A stretch of 64,000 nucleotides of DNA, from the NCBI GenBank assembly GCA_037968755.1, contig JBBKWB010000024.1, forward strand, positions 21,671 to 85,670, in the 5' to 3' direction. The stretch comes from Woeseia sp037968755. GTDB taxonomy: Bacteria > Pseudomonadota > Gammaproteobacteria > Steroidobacterales > Woeseiaceae. Every line of letters starts with the position of its first letter. Within the stretch, counting starts at the first letter, position 1. Under the pieces are notes generated by a model that saw only the letters and a list, made by a program, of their open reading frames with translations, did not search any database and was not told the origin of the DNA. A program made the translations under genes and the position numbers. Positions 35,198 through 44,641 of the stretch are shown here, in pieces.

Positions 35198-36196
35198 ATG
35201 TTCCCGCACCAGGGCCTTAGTCACGGCCATTACGACAAACTGTCGTATTCAATGTTCGAGAAAGGTAGTGAATTTATCCAGGATTACGGGATGGTGCGAT
35301 TCGTTAATATTGAACAGAAAGGCGGTGGCAATTACCTGAAGGAAAACAATTCCTGGTCGAAACAATCGATTGCTCATAACACTATTGTCCAGAATGAAAC
35401 GTCCCATTTTATGGGGCAGTACGAGATTGGAAGCAAACACCATTCCGAGCTGTATTTTTTCGATGCGTCAAATAAAAATATACAGGTCATCAGCGCGAAA
35501 GAGCGAAATGCTTATCCTGGAACGGTCATGCATCGAACCATAGCAATGATTATGGAAGACAGCTTTGAGAAACCGTTCGTGGTGGATATCATGAAGGTAG
35601 TATCCGAAAACGCGAACCAGTACGACCTGCCCTTCCATTTTTTGGGCCAATTGATTCAGGTAAATTTTGAGTATGATTCCCCATCCACATTGAAAAGCAT
35701 GGGGAACGGCAATGGCTATCAGCACCTGTGGCTGGAAGGCAAAGGCAGCCCCGCGTCGAATAATACGAAGCTATTGTGGATGAACGAAGATAAATTCTAT
35801 TCCCTGACTACAGCGACAAATCGATCCGATGAATTGCTGTTAACGAGACTCGGGGCAAACGATCCCGAATTCAATCTGCGCAGAGATGCAGCATTAATAA
35901 TTCGGCGAAAGAATTCCAATGACACCGTTTTTGCTTCGGTTATCGAACCGCACGGCTATTACAGCGCGGTGTCAGAGTTTTCTGTGAACTCGAAGAGCAG
36001 TATTGCGGACTTGAAGGTTGTGCATGACGATGCCAACTATACGGCAGTGATCATGGAGGACACACAAGGCGAACGTCGCCTCTTCGTCCTGAGTAACCTG
36101 GATGATTCGGAAATAACCGATCATCGTCTGAGAATAGGTGATGAGGAGTATCGGTGGATGGGCCCTTACTATTATGGAAATGTTAATAGTAAGTAG
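35198..36196 (+). pseudogene. C-terminal half of a PL17-type alginate lyase (heparinase II/III-like)
   Basis: The 332-codon frame matches the heparinase II/III-like C-terminal half of oligoalginate lyases: SHGHYDKLSY at its very start, then FIQDYGMVRF, KGGGNYLKENNSWSKQSIAHNT and NETSHF, ending in a beta-rich region. Complete PL17 enzymes have about 700-750 residues with an N-terminal alpha/alpha-barrel. That domain and the export signal are absent; upstream the frame runs only 23 codons to a stop without similarity. The segment is visibly more AT-rich than its neighbours, which suggests acquisition by transfer followed by truncation. The first ATG may not be used at all. Confidence 0.75.
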
Positions 36197-36656
36197 TGTC
36201 CTGATCGAGGTCAGACCAATCACATTGCGCACCCGAAACGATGGACCTTCGGCCCGACCTCGCAGGCTCGTCGGTGCTAACTCCTGACCCACTAGACATA
36301 TAAAGAGTCACAAGTCGTTGAGGTCGGCTCAAGCAGTACTGGGTTCGGAGCCAGATACTCTACCCAACTGATCTAAGGGAATATTTTCCAGTACTGCCGG
36401 TAGATTCTGAGCTTGTGTTGAGCAAGGATTGAAGAGGTCGCCTCCCTTTGGTTCTTCTGAATGCCTTGGGTCATGCGGTCTTCGTATTTGGCCCATGCAC
36501 TGGAACAAGACCCAATTTGGTGCCTGTTTCCCCGATCTGTCGTTACTTTTTCCCGTCAATCGACCGGATTCGGCACTCCCAAGCGTCTGTTAGGCCAGGC
36601 CAGAGCTGCACGCCGCTTCTGACCTCTCCCCTAGGAATGCAAACGGAGACATCGAC
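36197..36656. other. Intergenic region holding a tRNA remnant
   Basis: This 460-bp stretch contains the tRNA-Arg-like fragment at 36339-36380 and, at its right end, the ribosome-binding site (CGGAGA) of the secreted Cys-rich protein gene. No coding region is supported. Confidence 0.4.
36339..36380 (-). pseudogene. Decayed 5' half of a tRNA-Arg(CCG)
   Basis: On the minus strand the sequence TTAGATCAGTTGGGTAGAG reads as a D-arm, followed by an anticodon-arm-like CTGG-CTCCGAA-CCCAG with anticodon CCG. It parallels the D-arm and anticodon arm of gammaproteobacterial tRNA-Arg. Mismatches in the D and anticodon stems and the lack of a T-arm (no GGTTCGAATCC) show that it is not functional. It lies at the junction between the accessory debris and the core genes. 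Confidence 0.45.
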
Positions 36657-37610
36657 ATGAATACCCGTCACCTCACTACATTGATCAGCATCGCAGCACT
36701 CCTGCTGCTTGCCAGCAGCACTGGATTCGCAGGTGGCTGGCACCACGACAAGAACGAAGGCGCTTGCTACAAAACAACCGATTCGATGAAGTACGCCTGT
36801 TCCGCCGATATTGTCGACGATCTGAATACCGCCTGGGCCAAGTGCCTGAATACGGACGAGGTCCGTGAGTGCCGCCGTGAAGCCCGCTCCGAATATCGGG
36901 ACGCACGTGCCGAATGTCGTGTGCAGGCTGCCGGCCGGGACGATCTTTGCGCGCGCCTGCCTGACGACGGTCCTTACATTACCGATATTGACCCCGCCAA
37001 TTTCAAGACGCCGGAACAAACCCAAGCGGGTGGTAATCGCTTCATGCCGTTAGTTATCGGAACCGTTTACACGTACCGTAACGAAGAAGACAACGAAGAC
37101 ATTGTTGTCACGGTGACTGATCGCACCCGGGAAATTGAAGGTGTTACTACAATCGTAGTGCAGGATGTCGTATCGATTGATGGCGTGCGGATTGAAGACA
37201 CGGACGACTACTTCGCGGAAGACTGGGATGGCAACGTATGGTACTTCGGTGAAGTCGCCCAGAACTTTGAAGACGGCTTCCTGACCGACCTCGAAGGTTC
37301 ATTCATAGCCGGCGAAGACGGCGCACAGGCTGGCATCATCATGCTTGCCAACCCGATGGTCGGCGATGTTTACCGACAGGAGTTTGCGTTAGGTGATGCA
37401 GAGGATGCGGCTGAGATACTCGCATTGGACGCGGACCTCGAAGGCGATCATTTCGATTGCAATAACGCCTGCCTGAAAACAGAGGACTTTATTCCGACCG
37501 AAGCGGATGCAACGGAATACAAGTACTACATCGAGGGCATAGGCTTTGTTGCCGAACAACTGCCGGAAGGCGACGTGGTGCTGGAACTGGTTTCGGTCAG
37601 CTCACCCTGA
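36657..37610 (+). CDS. Secreted Cys-rich protein of unknown function
   Basis: A 317-residue protein with a signal peptide (MNTRHLTTLISIAALLLLASSTGFA), a cysteine-rich N-terminal segment (about 37-97, containing ACYK, KYACSAD, AKCLN, RECRRE, AECRV and DLCARL) that looks helical, and a C-terminal acidic beta-rich domain (GTVYTYRNEEDNEDIVVTVT ... YYIEGIGFVAE) similar in style to many uncharacterised exported proteins whose last strand reads VLELVSV. The ATG has CGGAGA. Its last 14 bp overlap the 3' end of kdsB on the other strand. No function can be assigned. Confidence 0.75.
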   Translation: MNTRHLTTLISIAALLLLASSTGFAGGWHHDKNEGACYKTTDSMKYACSADIVDDLNTAWAKCLNTDEVRECRREARSEYRDARAECRVQAAGRDDLCARLPDDGPYITDIDPANFKTPEQTQAGGNRFMPLVIGTVYTYRNEEDNEDIVVTVTDRTREIEGVTTIVVQDVVSIDGVRIEDTDDYFAEDWDGNVWYFGEVAQNFEDGFLTDLEGSFIAGEDGAQAGIIMLANPMVGDVYRQEFALGDAEDAAEILALDADLEGDHFDCNNACLKTEDFIPTEADATEYKYYIEGIGFVAEQLPEGDVVLELVSVSSP

Positions 37611-38346
37611 GCAGATTCGCGACCGCTTGCAGATCCTCTTCAGTATCTACCCCCGGTCCCGGACGGGACCGGGGAATGCCGACCCGGATCGTCATCCCAA
37701 GATACAGCGCCCTGAGTTGCTCAAGGCGTTCGGTCGTTTCCAGCGCAACCGGCGCTGCCGCAACCAATTGTTTCAGTACCGCAACCCGATAACCGTAGAT
37801 TCCGTGATGCTGCAGTGCCGTTGCCATCGCCAGTTCATTCTCGGATGAATTGCGTGCATGCGGGATTGACGCACGACTGAAGTAAAGGGCATTACCGTTT
37901 GCGGCGCATACAACTTTGACGATATTCGGATTCTGAAAGTCCCGTGCTGAGTCCAGCTTCGACGCAAGCGTCGATATATGTACCTCAGCTTCGGTCAATA
38001 ATTGTGCGCATTGATCAATCAGGGCTGGCGGCATCAACGGTTCATCACCTTGCAGATTTACTACACAGACGTCGTCGCTCCAGCCTTCCTTCGCGCAGAC
38101 CTCCGCGAGGCGCTCCGTGCCCGACGTGTGCTTGGTATCAGTCATACAGGCTCTTCCGCCAAAACCGCGAACAGCTACCGCAATTCTCTCATCGTCGGTC
38201 GCAACAATGACGTCGTCGGCCTGGCTTTCACTGGCACGGGCATACACGTGTTCGATCATTGGCTTACCGGCGATCTCGCGCAACGGTTTACCCGGCAGTC
38301 GTTCGGATGCGTAGCGTGCGGGGATAACGACTTTGAAATTAATCAT
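37597..38346 (-). CDS. kdsB: 3-deoxy-manno-octulosonate cytidylyltransferase KdsB
   Basis: A 249-residue KdsB, the usual length. It has the nucleotidyltransferase signature IPARYASERLPGKPL near the N-terminus, ATDDERIA, and NLQGDEPLMPP for metal and CTP binding. It activates Kdo with CTP for lipopolysaccharide inner-core synthesis in the cytoplasm. The ATG overlaps the lpxK stop by 1 nt (TAATG). It is the last gene of the exbB-exbD-msbA-lpxK-kdsB envelope operon. Confidence 0.95.
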   Translation of the reverse strand: MINFKVVIPARYASERLPGKPLREIAGKPMIEHVYARASESQADDVIVATDDERIAVAVRGFGGRACMTDTKHTSGTERLAEVCAKEGWSDDVCVVNLQGDEPLMPPALIDQCAQLLTEAEVHISTLASKLDSARDFQNPNIVKVVCAANGNALYFSRASIPHARNSSENELAMATALQHHGIYGYRVAVLKQLVAAAPVALETTERLEQLRALYLGMTIRVGIPRSRPGPGVDTEEDLQAVANLLRVS

Positions 38347-39383
38347 TACGTACTCTGCATTGTGACCGGGCCCAGTTTGTCGACCAGCCCGTCAAGCCAG
38401 GATTCGTCGTGCATATCGACATCGACTGGCACGTACCAGTGCCTTGCCGTTGCAAACTCGCGGCATTTCACCGCATCTTTCTCCGTCATGACGATATCGT
38501 ATTCATCATCAAACGCCAGGTCTCGCGCCGTCAACTGCGCGTGGTCCGGAAACGGGTGGCGAATGACGTCGAGCCCACGCATTTCAAGGCTTAAAAAGAA
38601 ACGCTCCGGATTCCCTATGCCCGCCACACCGTGTACTGTTTTGCCGCGCAAGGATTCGAAGTTCTGCGAATCACCGCCGACGACACAGAACAAATCATGC
38701 GTAATCAGGTGAAAGCCAGTCGTTTTTTCAGTCTGCGATGCAAGCTCGGCAGGCATAGCTGTGTCCGCCGCCGTCAGGTGTACCAGTACCCTGTCAACGG
38801 TGCCAAGTCGTTTGCGGGATTCACGCAATGGTCCGGCCGGCAACAACCAGCCGTTGCCGAAGCCGCGCGCGCCATCCACTACTGCGATCTCGAAGTCGCG
38901 TTGCAGCCTGTAGTGCTGCAAGCCGTCATCCGTCAGGACAACGTTGACACCCATGGCAATCAACTCCGCTGCTGCGGCTGCCCTATCCGGGTGCACTACA
39001 ACCGGGCAGTGACTGCGCGTCGCAAGCAGCAGTGGCTCGTCGCCAACTATCTGGGGGTCACTGCTGGCATTGACCTGTACCGGCGTATCGCCAGTCAGGC
39101 CACCGTAGCCTCGACTAACGATACCCGGCGTGAAACCGCGCGCACGCAATTGGCTGGCCAACCAGATCGTCACAGGCGTCTTGCCGGTACCGCCGACAGA
39201 AATATTACCTATCACCACAACGGGCACGGACACCCTGACTGAGCGCTTGAACCCGCGACGATAGAGCATGCGTCGCACACCGCTTAACAGCGCAAACAAG
39301 GCACTGAATGGGATAAGCAATAGATGCCAGTAACCACCGGCGTACCACAGCTTGCTTAGGCGACTCTCACGCGAACGAGGCAT
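38346..39383 (-). CDS. lpxK: Tetraacyldisaccharide 4'-kinase LpxK
   Basis: A 345-residue LpxK. The N-terminal membrane-anchoring segment (LLIPFSALFALLSGVRR) is followed by the P-loop VGGTGKTPVTIWLA and the downstream LTDDGLQHYRL and DGARGFGNG motifs. It phosphorylates the 4' position of the lipid A disaccharide at the inner face of the cytoplasmic membrane. It lies between msbA and kdsB, 18 bp after msbA. Confidence 0.95.
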   Translation of the reverse strand: MPRSRESRLSKLWYAGGYWHLLLIPFSALFALLSGVRRMLYRRGFKRSVRVSVPVVVIGNISVGGTGKTPVTIWLASQLRARGFTPGIVSRGYGGLTGDTPVQVNASSDPQIVGDEPLLLATRSHCPVVVHPDRAAAAAELIAMGVNVVLTDDGLQHYRLQRDFEIAVVDGARGFGNGWLLPAGPLRESRKRLGTVDRVLVHLTAADTAMPAELASQTEKTTGFHLITHDLFCVVGGDSQNFESLRGKTVHGVAGIGNPERFFLSLEMRGLDVIRHPFPDHAQLTARDLAFDDEYDIVMTEKDAVKCREFATARHWYVPVDVDMHDESWLDGLVDKLGPVTMQST

Positions 39384-39401
39384 GCCGTTGCTCCCCGGCC
39401 C

Positions 39402-41165
39402 TCAGGTAGCGGCTGAGTCATCGGAGAACTGCATCCGATACAACGCCGCGTAATGTCCGTCGGCCGTCAGCAACTCGCTATGGGTGCCGGACTCCACGAT
39501 ACGACCTTTATCAAGCACGATAATCTTGTCGGCGCTCTCTACTGTCGACAAACGGTGAGCAATGACCAGGGTAGTTCGGTTCATCATCAGCGCATTCAGC
39601 GCATCCTGAATGCGGCGTTCCGATTTGGTATCCAACGACGACGTTGCTTCGTCCAGAATCAAAATCGGCGCGTTCTTGAGCAACGCACGACCGATTGCAA
39701 TGCGTTGCCGCTGGCCACCTGAAAGCAGTACACCACGATCGCCGACGGTCGTTTCCAGGCCGTTCGGCATGTCGTCAACAAACTCGAGTATGTGCGCCGC
39801 TTCGGCTGCAGCGAGCAAGTCCTTGCGGCTGCAATTCTTAAGTTGTCCGTAGGCCAGGTTATTGGCAATTGTGTCGTTGAACAACACGACGTCCTGGCTA
39901 ACGAGGCTGATGCTGTCGCGCAAATGCGTAAGCTTGAACTCGCGGATCGGCCGATCGTCAATCAGGATTTCACCCTTGTCCACGTCATAGAAGCGCGGCA
40001 ATAGCGATACCAACGTGGATTTTCCGCTACCGGAATGGCCGACAATGGCGAGCGACGTGCCCGCTTCGACACGCACCGACAAGCCGTCGATTATCGGCGC
40101 GTCCTCGCCATCGTAGGCAAAACCGATGTCGCGAAATTCAACCGTTCCGTGCACCCGCTCAGCGGCCCAGTCACCGTCGTCGACTTCATCCTCCTGATCA
40201 ATCACCTCGAACAGGCTGTCACCCGCTGCGATGCCACGCTGCAAAGTCGCGTTTACATTCGTGATACGGCGTAGCGGCTGCATCATCAGCATCATGGCAC
40301 CAAAGAACGCCATGAAACTGCCGGGGCTCAGGTTGTTGTTCACGGACTCGATACCTGCAAGGTACACCACACCAGCGATGCCAACTCCGAATACAATCTG
40401 TGTGATTGCCACACCCAGCGAGCGCGTACGGATCAGCTTCATGTTCTGAAGACGGTTACTTTCATCGACACTGACCATACGGGCCATTTCGTATTCGCGA
40501 CCGCCGAAAATTTTGACAACACGATGCCCGGACAACACTTCTTCGGTGACTTGTGTGACTTCGCCGACCGAGTCCTGGATACGTCCGCTGTAACGACGAA
40601 AAGCGGATCCCAGTGCGCGGATCAGTACAGCGATAATCGGCAAGACTATGGCTACCGTGACGAACAAACGTGGGCTTTGGTACAGCATCAAACCAATTGC
40701 CGCCATGACCGTTAACAGATCGCGAACCAGTATCGTTACAACATTGGTAACGGACTCGGCCACCATTTCCACGTTGTAAGTCATACGCGACAGCAACGGG
40801 CCCATGGACTGCTTCTCGAAAAAACGCGATGGCAAAGTCAGATATTTGCCGAACAGGTCGCGGCGTAACGAGCTGATGACCGTGCGGCCGATCCAGCCCA
40901 GCGATGCCTCCGTAGCAAAACCGGCCATGCCGCGCAGGATGAAAACGACGACGAAGGCTATTGGCAACCAGCGCGCAGTCTCAATATTTTTCGCGACCAG
41001 CGCCTCGTCCATCAGCGGCTCAATCAGCGCGACCATTGTCATCTCAACCACCGCCGTCGCCGCCATGGCAATCAGTGCGACTATGCCGATTGTCCGGTGT
41101 GGCAAGACGTAGCGCCATAATCGTGCGTACACGGTTTTGACGCGCGGATCGAAGAATTGACTCAC
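39402..41165 (-). CDS. msbA: Lipid A export ABC transporter MsbA
   Basis: A 587-residue half-transporter with an N-terminal six-helix membrane domain (about 20-310) and a C-terminal ATPase domain: Walker A GHSGSGKST, Q-loop LVSQDVVLFND, signature LSGGQRQRIAIGRAL, Walker B ILILDEATSSLD and the H-loop VIAHRLSTVE. It flips lipid A-core to the periplasmic leaflet. The start is GTG, overlapping the exbD stop by 4 bp. Its position before lpxK is conserved in Gammaproteobacteria. Confidence 0.95.
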   Translation of the reverse strand: MSQFFDPRVKTVYARLWRYVLPHRTIGIVALIAMAATAVVEMTMVALIEPLMDEALVAKNIETARWLPIAFVVVFILRGMAGFATEASLGWIGRTVISSLRRDLFGKYLTLPSRFFEKQSMGPLLSRMTYNVEMVAESVTNVVTILVRDLLTVMAAIGLMLYQSPRLFVTVAIVLPIIAVLIRALGSAFRRYSGRIQDSVGEVTQVTEEVLSGHRVVKIFGGREYEMARMVSVDESNRLQNMKLIRTRSLGVAITQIVFGVGIAGVVYLAGIESVNNNLSPGSFMAFFGAMMLMMQPLRRITNVNATLQRGIAAGDSLFEVIDQEDEVDDGDWAAERVHGTVEFRDIGFAYDGEDAPIIDGLSVRVEAGTSLAIVGHSGSGKSTLVSLLPRFYDVDKGEILIDDRPIREFKLTHLRDSISLVSQDVVLFNDTIANNLAYGQLKNCSRKDLLAAAEAAHILEFVDDMPNGLETTVGDRGVLLSGGQRQRIAIGRALLKNAPILILDEATSSLDTKSERRIQDALNALMMNRTTLVIAHRLSTVESADKIIVLDKGRIVESGTHSELLTADGHYAALYRMQFSDDSAAT

Positions 41166-41590
41166 GGCTGTTCGGAAGGGTCGTTAAGTGTTGCGATGCT
41201 GATCTGGGAAAAGCCGAGCCTACCGGCGACGTCCATCGCCGTTACGACGTGCTGGTGCCGGGCATTCGCATCGGCGCTTATGGTCAGGGGCAGTGTTGTG
41301 TCGCCGTCTGAAAGTTTCTCGAGTGCGTTACGAATCGTCTCAGGCCGACTGTTGACCAGCTCACGACCATTAATAAGGTAGGTGCCCTGCTCCGTAATCA
41401 TGATCTCAAGCTGCTGCGGCTTGTCCTCAACGACGGCAGTACTTTCCGCTTGTGGCAGCCGGATCGAAATTTGTGACTGCTTTACGAAGCTTGTCGACAC
41501 CATGAAGAAAATCAGCAGCAGCAGAACAACATCGATCAACGAGGTCAGGTTAACCTCGGGTTCTTCTTTCGGCCGAATGCGCAGATTCAT
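41162..41590 (-). CDS. exbD: ExbD/TolR-family proton-channel subunit
   Basis: A 142-residue ExbD/TolR protein. A single N-terminal membrane helix (about 15-37) carries the conserved aspartate in LTSLIDVVLLLLIFFMVS, and a periplasmic domain follows. With the ExbB homologue it should energise TonB or a related system using the proton gradient, which matters here because the window encodes two TonB-dependent receptors. Its ATG overlaps the exbB stop (ATGA). A TolR-like role is possible, but the msbA/comEC setting favours the ExbD name. Confidence 0.88.
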   Translation of the reverse strand: MNLRIRPKEEPEVNLTSLIDVVLLLLIFFMVSTSFVKQSQISIRLPQAESTAVVEDKPQQLEIMITEQGTYLINGRELVNSRPETIRNALEKLSDGDTTLPLTISADANARHQHVVTAMDVAGRLGFSQISIATLNDPSEQP

Positions 41591-42222
41591 GAATTCTTCT
41601 TGGACTTCTTGTTGTACGACTGGCGGCGATGCAGGGCTTCAACAAGTTTGATCGCTTCCTTTTCCATGTCGACGACCAAGGTGTCGACGCGATTGCGAAA
41701 ATAGCGGTAGCCAATCAATGCGGGAATGGCGACGGTTAGGCCCGCGGCGGTTGTAATAAGCGCTTCCGCGATACCACCAGCCAGTACCGTCGGGTTACCG
41801 ACGCCGTGCGTGGTGATTGCGGTGAACACTTTGACCATGCCAATCACCGTGCCAAGCAGGCCCAGTAACGGAGTAATCGCCGCGACCGTGCCCAGCGAAT
41901 CGAGATAGCGCTCCAGCTCATGCACCACATGTCGACCGGTGTCCTCGATGCTGTCTTTCATGATGACCCGTTCGCGATCACGATTAATCAGGCCGGCAGC
42001 GAGAATCTGACCGAGTGGCGAGCCCTGATGGAGAATCTGGATCTGCCGATGATCCAGCGCATTCTCTTTCACCCAGCTCCACACTTTGCTGGTCAGATCG
42101 TCGGGCAACACGCGTTTTTGCTGCAACGTCCAGAAGCGCTCGAGCATGATGCCCATGGCGAGTATGGCGCAGAGGATGATGGGCGCCATCAACCAGCCGC
42201 CAGCTTTAACGATTTCAACCAT
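41587..42222 (-). CDS. exbB: ExbB/TolQ/MotA-family proton-channel subunit
   Basis: A 211-residue member of the MotA/TolQ/ExbB family. Helix 1 is near the N-terminus (WLMAPIILCAILAMGIMLERF), and helices 2 and 3 lie at about 115-140 (AAITPLLGLLGTVIGMVKVF) and 150-175 (GGIAEALITTAAGLTVAIPAL), with the family GTV and TTAAGL motifs. It forms the proton channel with the coupled ExbD. It heads the operon that continues into msbA, lpxK and kdsB. Confidence 0.9.
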   Translation of the reverse strand: MVEIVKAGGWLMAPIILCAILAMGIMLERFWTLQQKRVLPDDLTSKVWSWVKENALDHRQIQILHQGSPLGQILAAGLINRDRERVIMKDSIEDTGRHVVHELERYLDSLGTVAAITPLLGLLGTVIGMVKVFTAITTHGVGNPTVLAGGIAEALITTAAGLTVAIPALIGYRYFRNRVDTLVVDMEKEAIKLVEALHRRQSYNKKSKKNS

Positions 42223-42288
42223 ATAGAGTGTACGGTGTGCGGAAAATGCGAAATATACAGGGACCGGCCCGAAAATTCCCGCGCATCG

Positions 42289-44568
42289 TCAGTCATCGAG
42301 ATCGTGCCAGTAGCGTGCATTGTCCAGGCGGTACTCACTTTGCAGGCTAAGTCCGCCATCGCGGCACAATCGATGGGCGATGGCGCCGGAGCGTGCCGTC
42401 GTCAAAACACCTGTTCCGGCGCGTTCCCAGCGCATCACGACATCCTCTTTGGGAAATCCCCAGCGATTGTCATGCCCTGCTGACACCACTGCCGATTGTG
42501 CACCGAGGGCCTCTGCGAACGCAGCGCTTGATGAGGTCCGACTGCCGTGGTGTGGCACGACAACGAGATCGCTGCGCGGCACGCTCGCCGCACGCAGCAG
42601 CCTGCGCTCAACAGGCGCTTCGATATCGCCGGTCAGAAGCAGCCGATGGCTGCCGGTCGTTACCATCAGCACGCAGGATGCGTTGTTGCCGCTGAAGCGG
42701 CTATCGGGATCGGGATCGGGATGCAGGATCGCAAAATCTATTCCGTCCCATCGCCATGCCTGCCCCGCCGCACATGCCGTTGTATCCTGTCCGGGCAAGG
42801 GCTCGCCGGCCAGCAGCCGGGCAACAGGCAAGCCGTCCAGAATACTGGCCACGCCACCCGCATGATCCTGGTCCGCATGACTGATAACGAGCAGATCAAG
42901 CTTTTGCACTCCAATGCTTTGCAGATACGGCAGCACCATCAACGTTGCGCTGTTGCTGCCGGCGCGAAAGGCGGGGCCGGTGTCGAATAACAACGTGTGC
43001 TGCGCGGTGCGCAGTACGGTTGCGAGACCCTGGCCTACGTCCAGGTTGACGACGTCGATGCAGGATTCCGGCGGGCCAGCGGGTCGATACAGTGTGGCGG
43101 CAGCCACCGCGAGCCAGCCCAGGTAGCGACCTGGCAGCCCGGGCGGCAGCAGCACCCAGACTGCAGGCAACAGCCACAACAACGCGGCCATACCCTGCGG
43201 TTCAGCCAATCCGAGTTGTGCTGCGGGCAGGTTCTGGAGAAAGGCGAGCACGTCCAGGATCAGCCGCAGGCTGTAATAGGCACACCAGAGAAAAACATCA
43301 CCGAGCGCCGCTGCCGGACCGCAGAATACGAGGCCAAGCAGCGCTGCCGGCACAGTCAGGAAACTGAACAGCGGCAACACCAGTAGATTGGCCAGCGGTG
43401 CAAGCCAGGCGACGCGTGCGAAGAATACAGCGGTAAGTGGAAACAGGCCGAGCAACAGAGCGGCCTGCAAAATGGATAGCTCCCGACACCAGGCAACGAG
43501 CGGCGTTTGCTGCGCACTGCTGCGACTGGTAAGCGACAACAACACGGCAACGGCAGAAAATGACAATAGAAACCCGGGCGACAACAGGGTCAACGGCGCG
43601 CTGACGTAGACCGCCACAGCAATAGCCGCAACAACCTGTGCCCCGGCGAGCTTCCAGCGCCAGCACAGTGCCAACGCAGCCACCACCACCATCAAACTGG
43701 CACGTTGCGCAGGCACCGCAAAGCCGGACAGCGTTGCATAGCCGAGCGCTGCGATTGCAGCGAGAACGGCGGCTGTATCGCGGCTGTTGCCGCGCGGACG
43801 GCAAAGCGCCAGCAGCAGCCAGGCGACCAGTCCTGCAAAGCTGGCCGCCAGTCCAACGTGCAGACCGGAAATGGCCATCAGGTGACTGGTACCGGTCTCC
43901 GCATAGCGCTGCCATGCGGCGCGGCTGATCTGCTGACGAGCACCGATACTGATCGCAAGTAACGCGGCGCTGGCATCGTCAGCCGGCAGCACAGCACTGA
44001 TACGCGCAGCCGCGGCACGACGCAGCTGCGCGCTGCGACTCAATGCGACGCTATCCAGCGGCGTGGCCGTGCGTACGTAACCGGTTGCACCGATCGAGTT
44101 CCGATGCAACCAACCGGCGTAATCGAAGCCGCCCGGATTACGGCTGCCTCGCGGCCTGCGCAAGCTTGCGAGAAACTGCCAATGCTCGCCAAGCTGCGGT
44201 ACGCGAGTAAGATCGTAGCCACTCAAACGGATACGCGGCGGCAGGCCACTGTCGGGCTCGGGCGCCACCAGCATGCGAGCTAACTGGCCATTGATAACTG
44301 TAAAATCAATAACTTCTGCTGTGAACTTAAACTCATTTCCAGAGTCTGACTGCAGCAATCGTTGATCCAGCGCGAAGGTCGCCGCGAGCCACAAGGCGAC
44401 TGCGCCAACGAGCGCTGCTGCCAGGAGCCGGGTACTGACCGGGATTGCCAGCAGCACGCAAAGTGCAGCGGCGGGCAGAATCAGGTTGGCAGACGGCAGC
44501 CGCGGCAACAACGACATCGCGGCACCGCCTGCGAGTATGCCGAGGCAGATTCGCAGCATGTTCCGCAT
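42289..44568 (-). CDS. comEC: ComEC/Rec2 DNA-uptake channel protein
   Basis: About 759 residues with the full ComEC layout: N-terminal membrane helices, a DUF4131-like OB region, the competence domain (GTSHLMAISGLHVGLAASF, then many helices) and a C-terminal metallo-beta-lactamase domain (NLDVGQGLATVL, LFDTGP, ISHADQDHAGG, VPHHGS). It carries single-stranded DNA across the inner membrane during natural transformation. The start is set at ATG 44568 (or 44559), because the longer frame would run into the divergent DUF2062 gene and its first 32 codons look non-membrane. Natural competence would fit the transferred fragments elsewhere in the window. Confidence 0.92.
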   Translation of the reverse strand: MRNMLRICLGILAGGAAMSLLPRLPSANLILPAAALCVLLAIPVSTRLLAAALVGAVALWLAATFALDQRLLQSDSGNEFKFTAEVIDFTVINGQLARMLVAPEPDSGLPPRIRLSGYDLTRVPQLGEHWQFLASLRRPRGSRNPGGFDYAGWLHRNSIGATGYVRTATPLDSVALSRSAQLRRAAAARISAVLPADDASAALLAISIGARQQISRAAWQRYAETGTSHLMAISGLHVGLAASFAGLVAWLLLALCRPRGNSRDTAAVLAAIAALGYATLSGFAVPAQRASLMVVVAALALCWRWKLAGAQVVAAIAVAVYVSAPLTLLSPGFLLSFSAVAVLLSLTSRSSAQQTPLVAWCRELSILQAALLLGLFPLTAVFFARVAWLAPLANLLVLPLFSFLTVPAALLGLVFCGPAAALGDVFLWCAYYSLRLILDVLAFLQNLPAAQLGLAEPQGMAALLWLLPAVWVLLPPGLPGRYLGWLAVAAATLYRPAGPPESCIDVVNLDVGQGLATVLRTAQHTLLFDTGPAFRAGSNSATLMVLPYLQSIGVQKLDLLVISHADQDHAGGVASILDGLPVARLLAGEPLPGQDTTACAAGQAWRWDGIDFAILHPDPDPDSRFSGNNASCVLMVTTGSHRLLLTGDIEAPVERRLLRAASVPRSDLVVVPHHGSRTSSSAAFAEALGAQSAVVSAGHDNRWGFPKEDVVMRWERAGTGVLTTARSGAIAHRLCRDGGLSLQSEYRLDNARYWHDLDD

Positions 44569-44641
44569 CCAGCGCTGTTTGCATATAAGATGCCGCCCGT
44601 GTTCGCGACCCGAGCACTGATCACACCGAACCACGAGTCCG

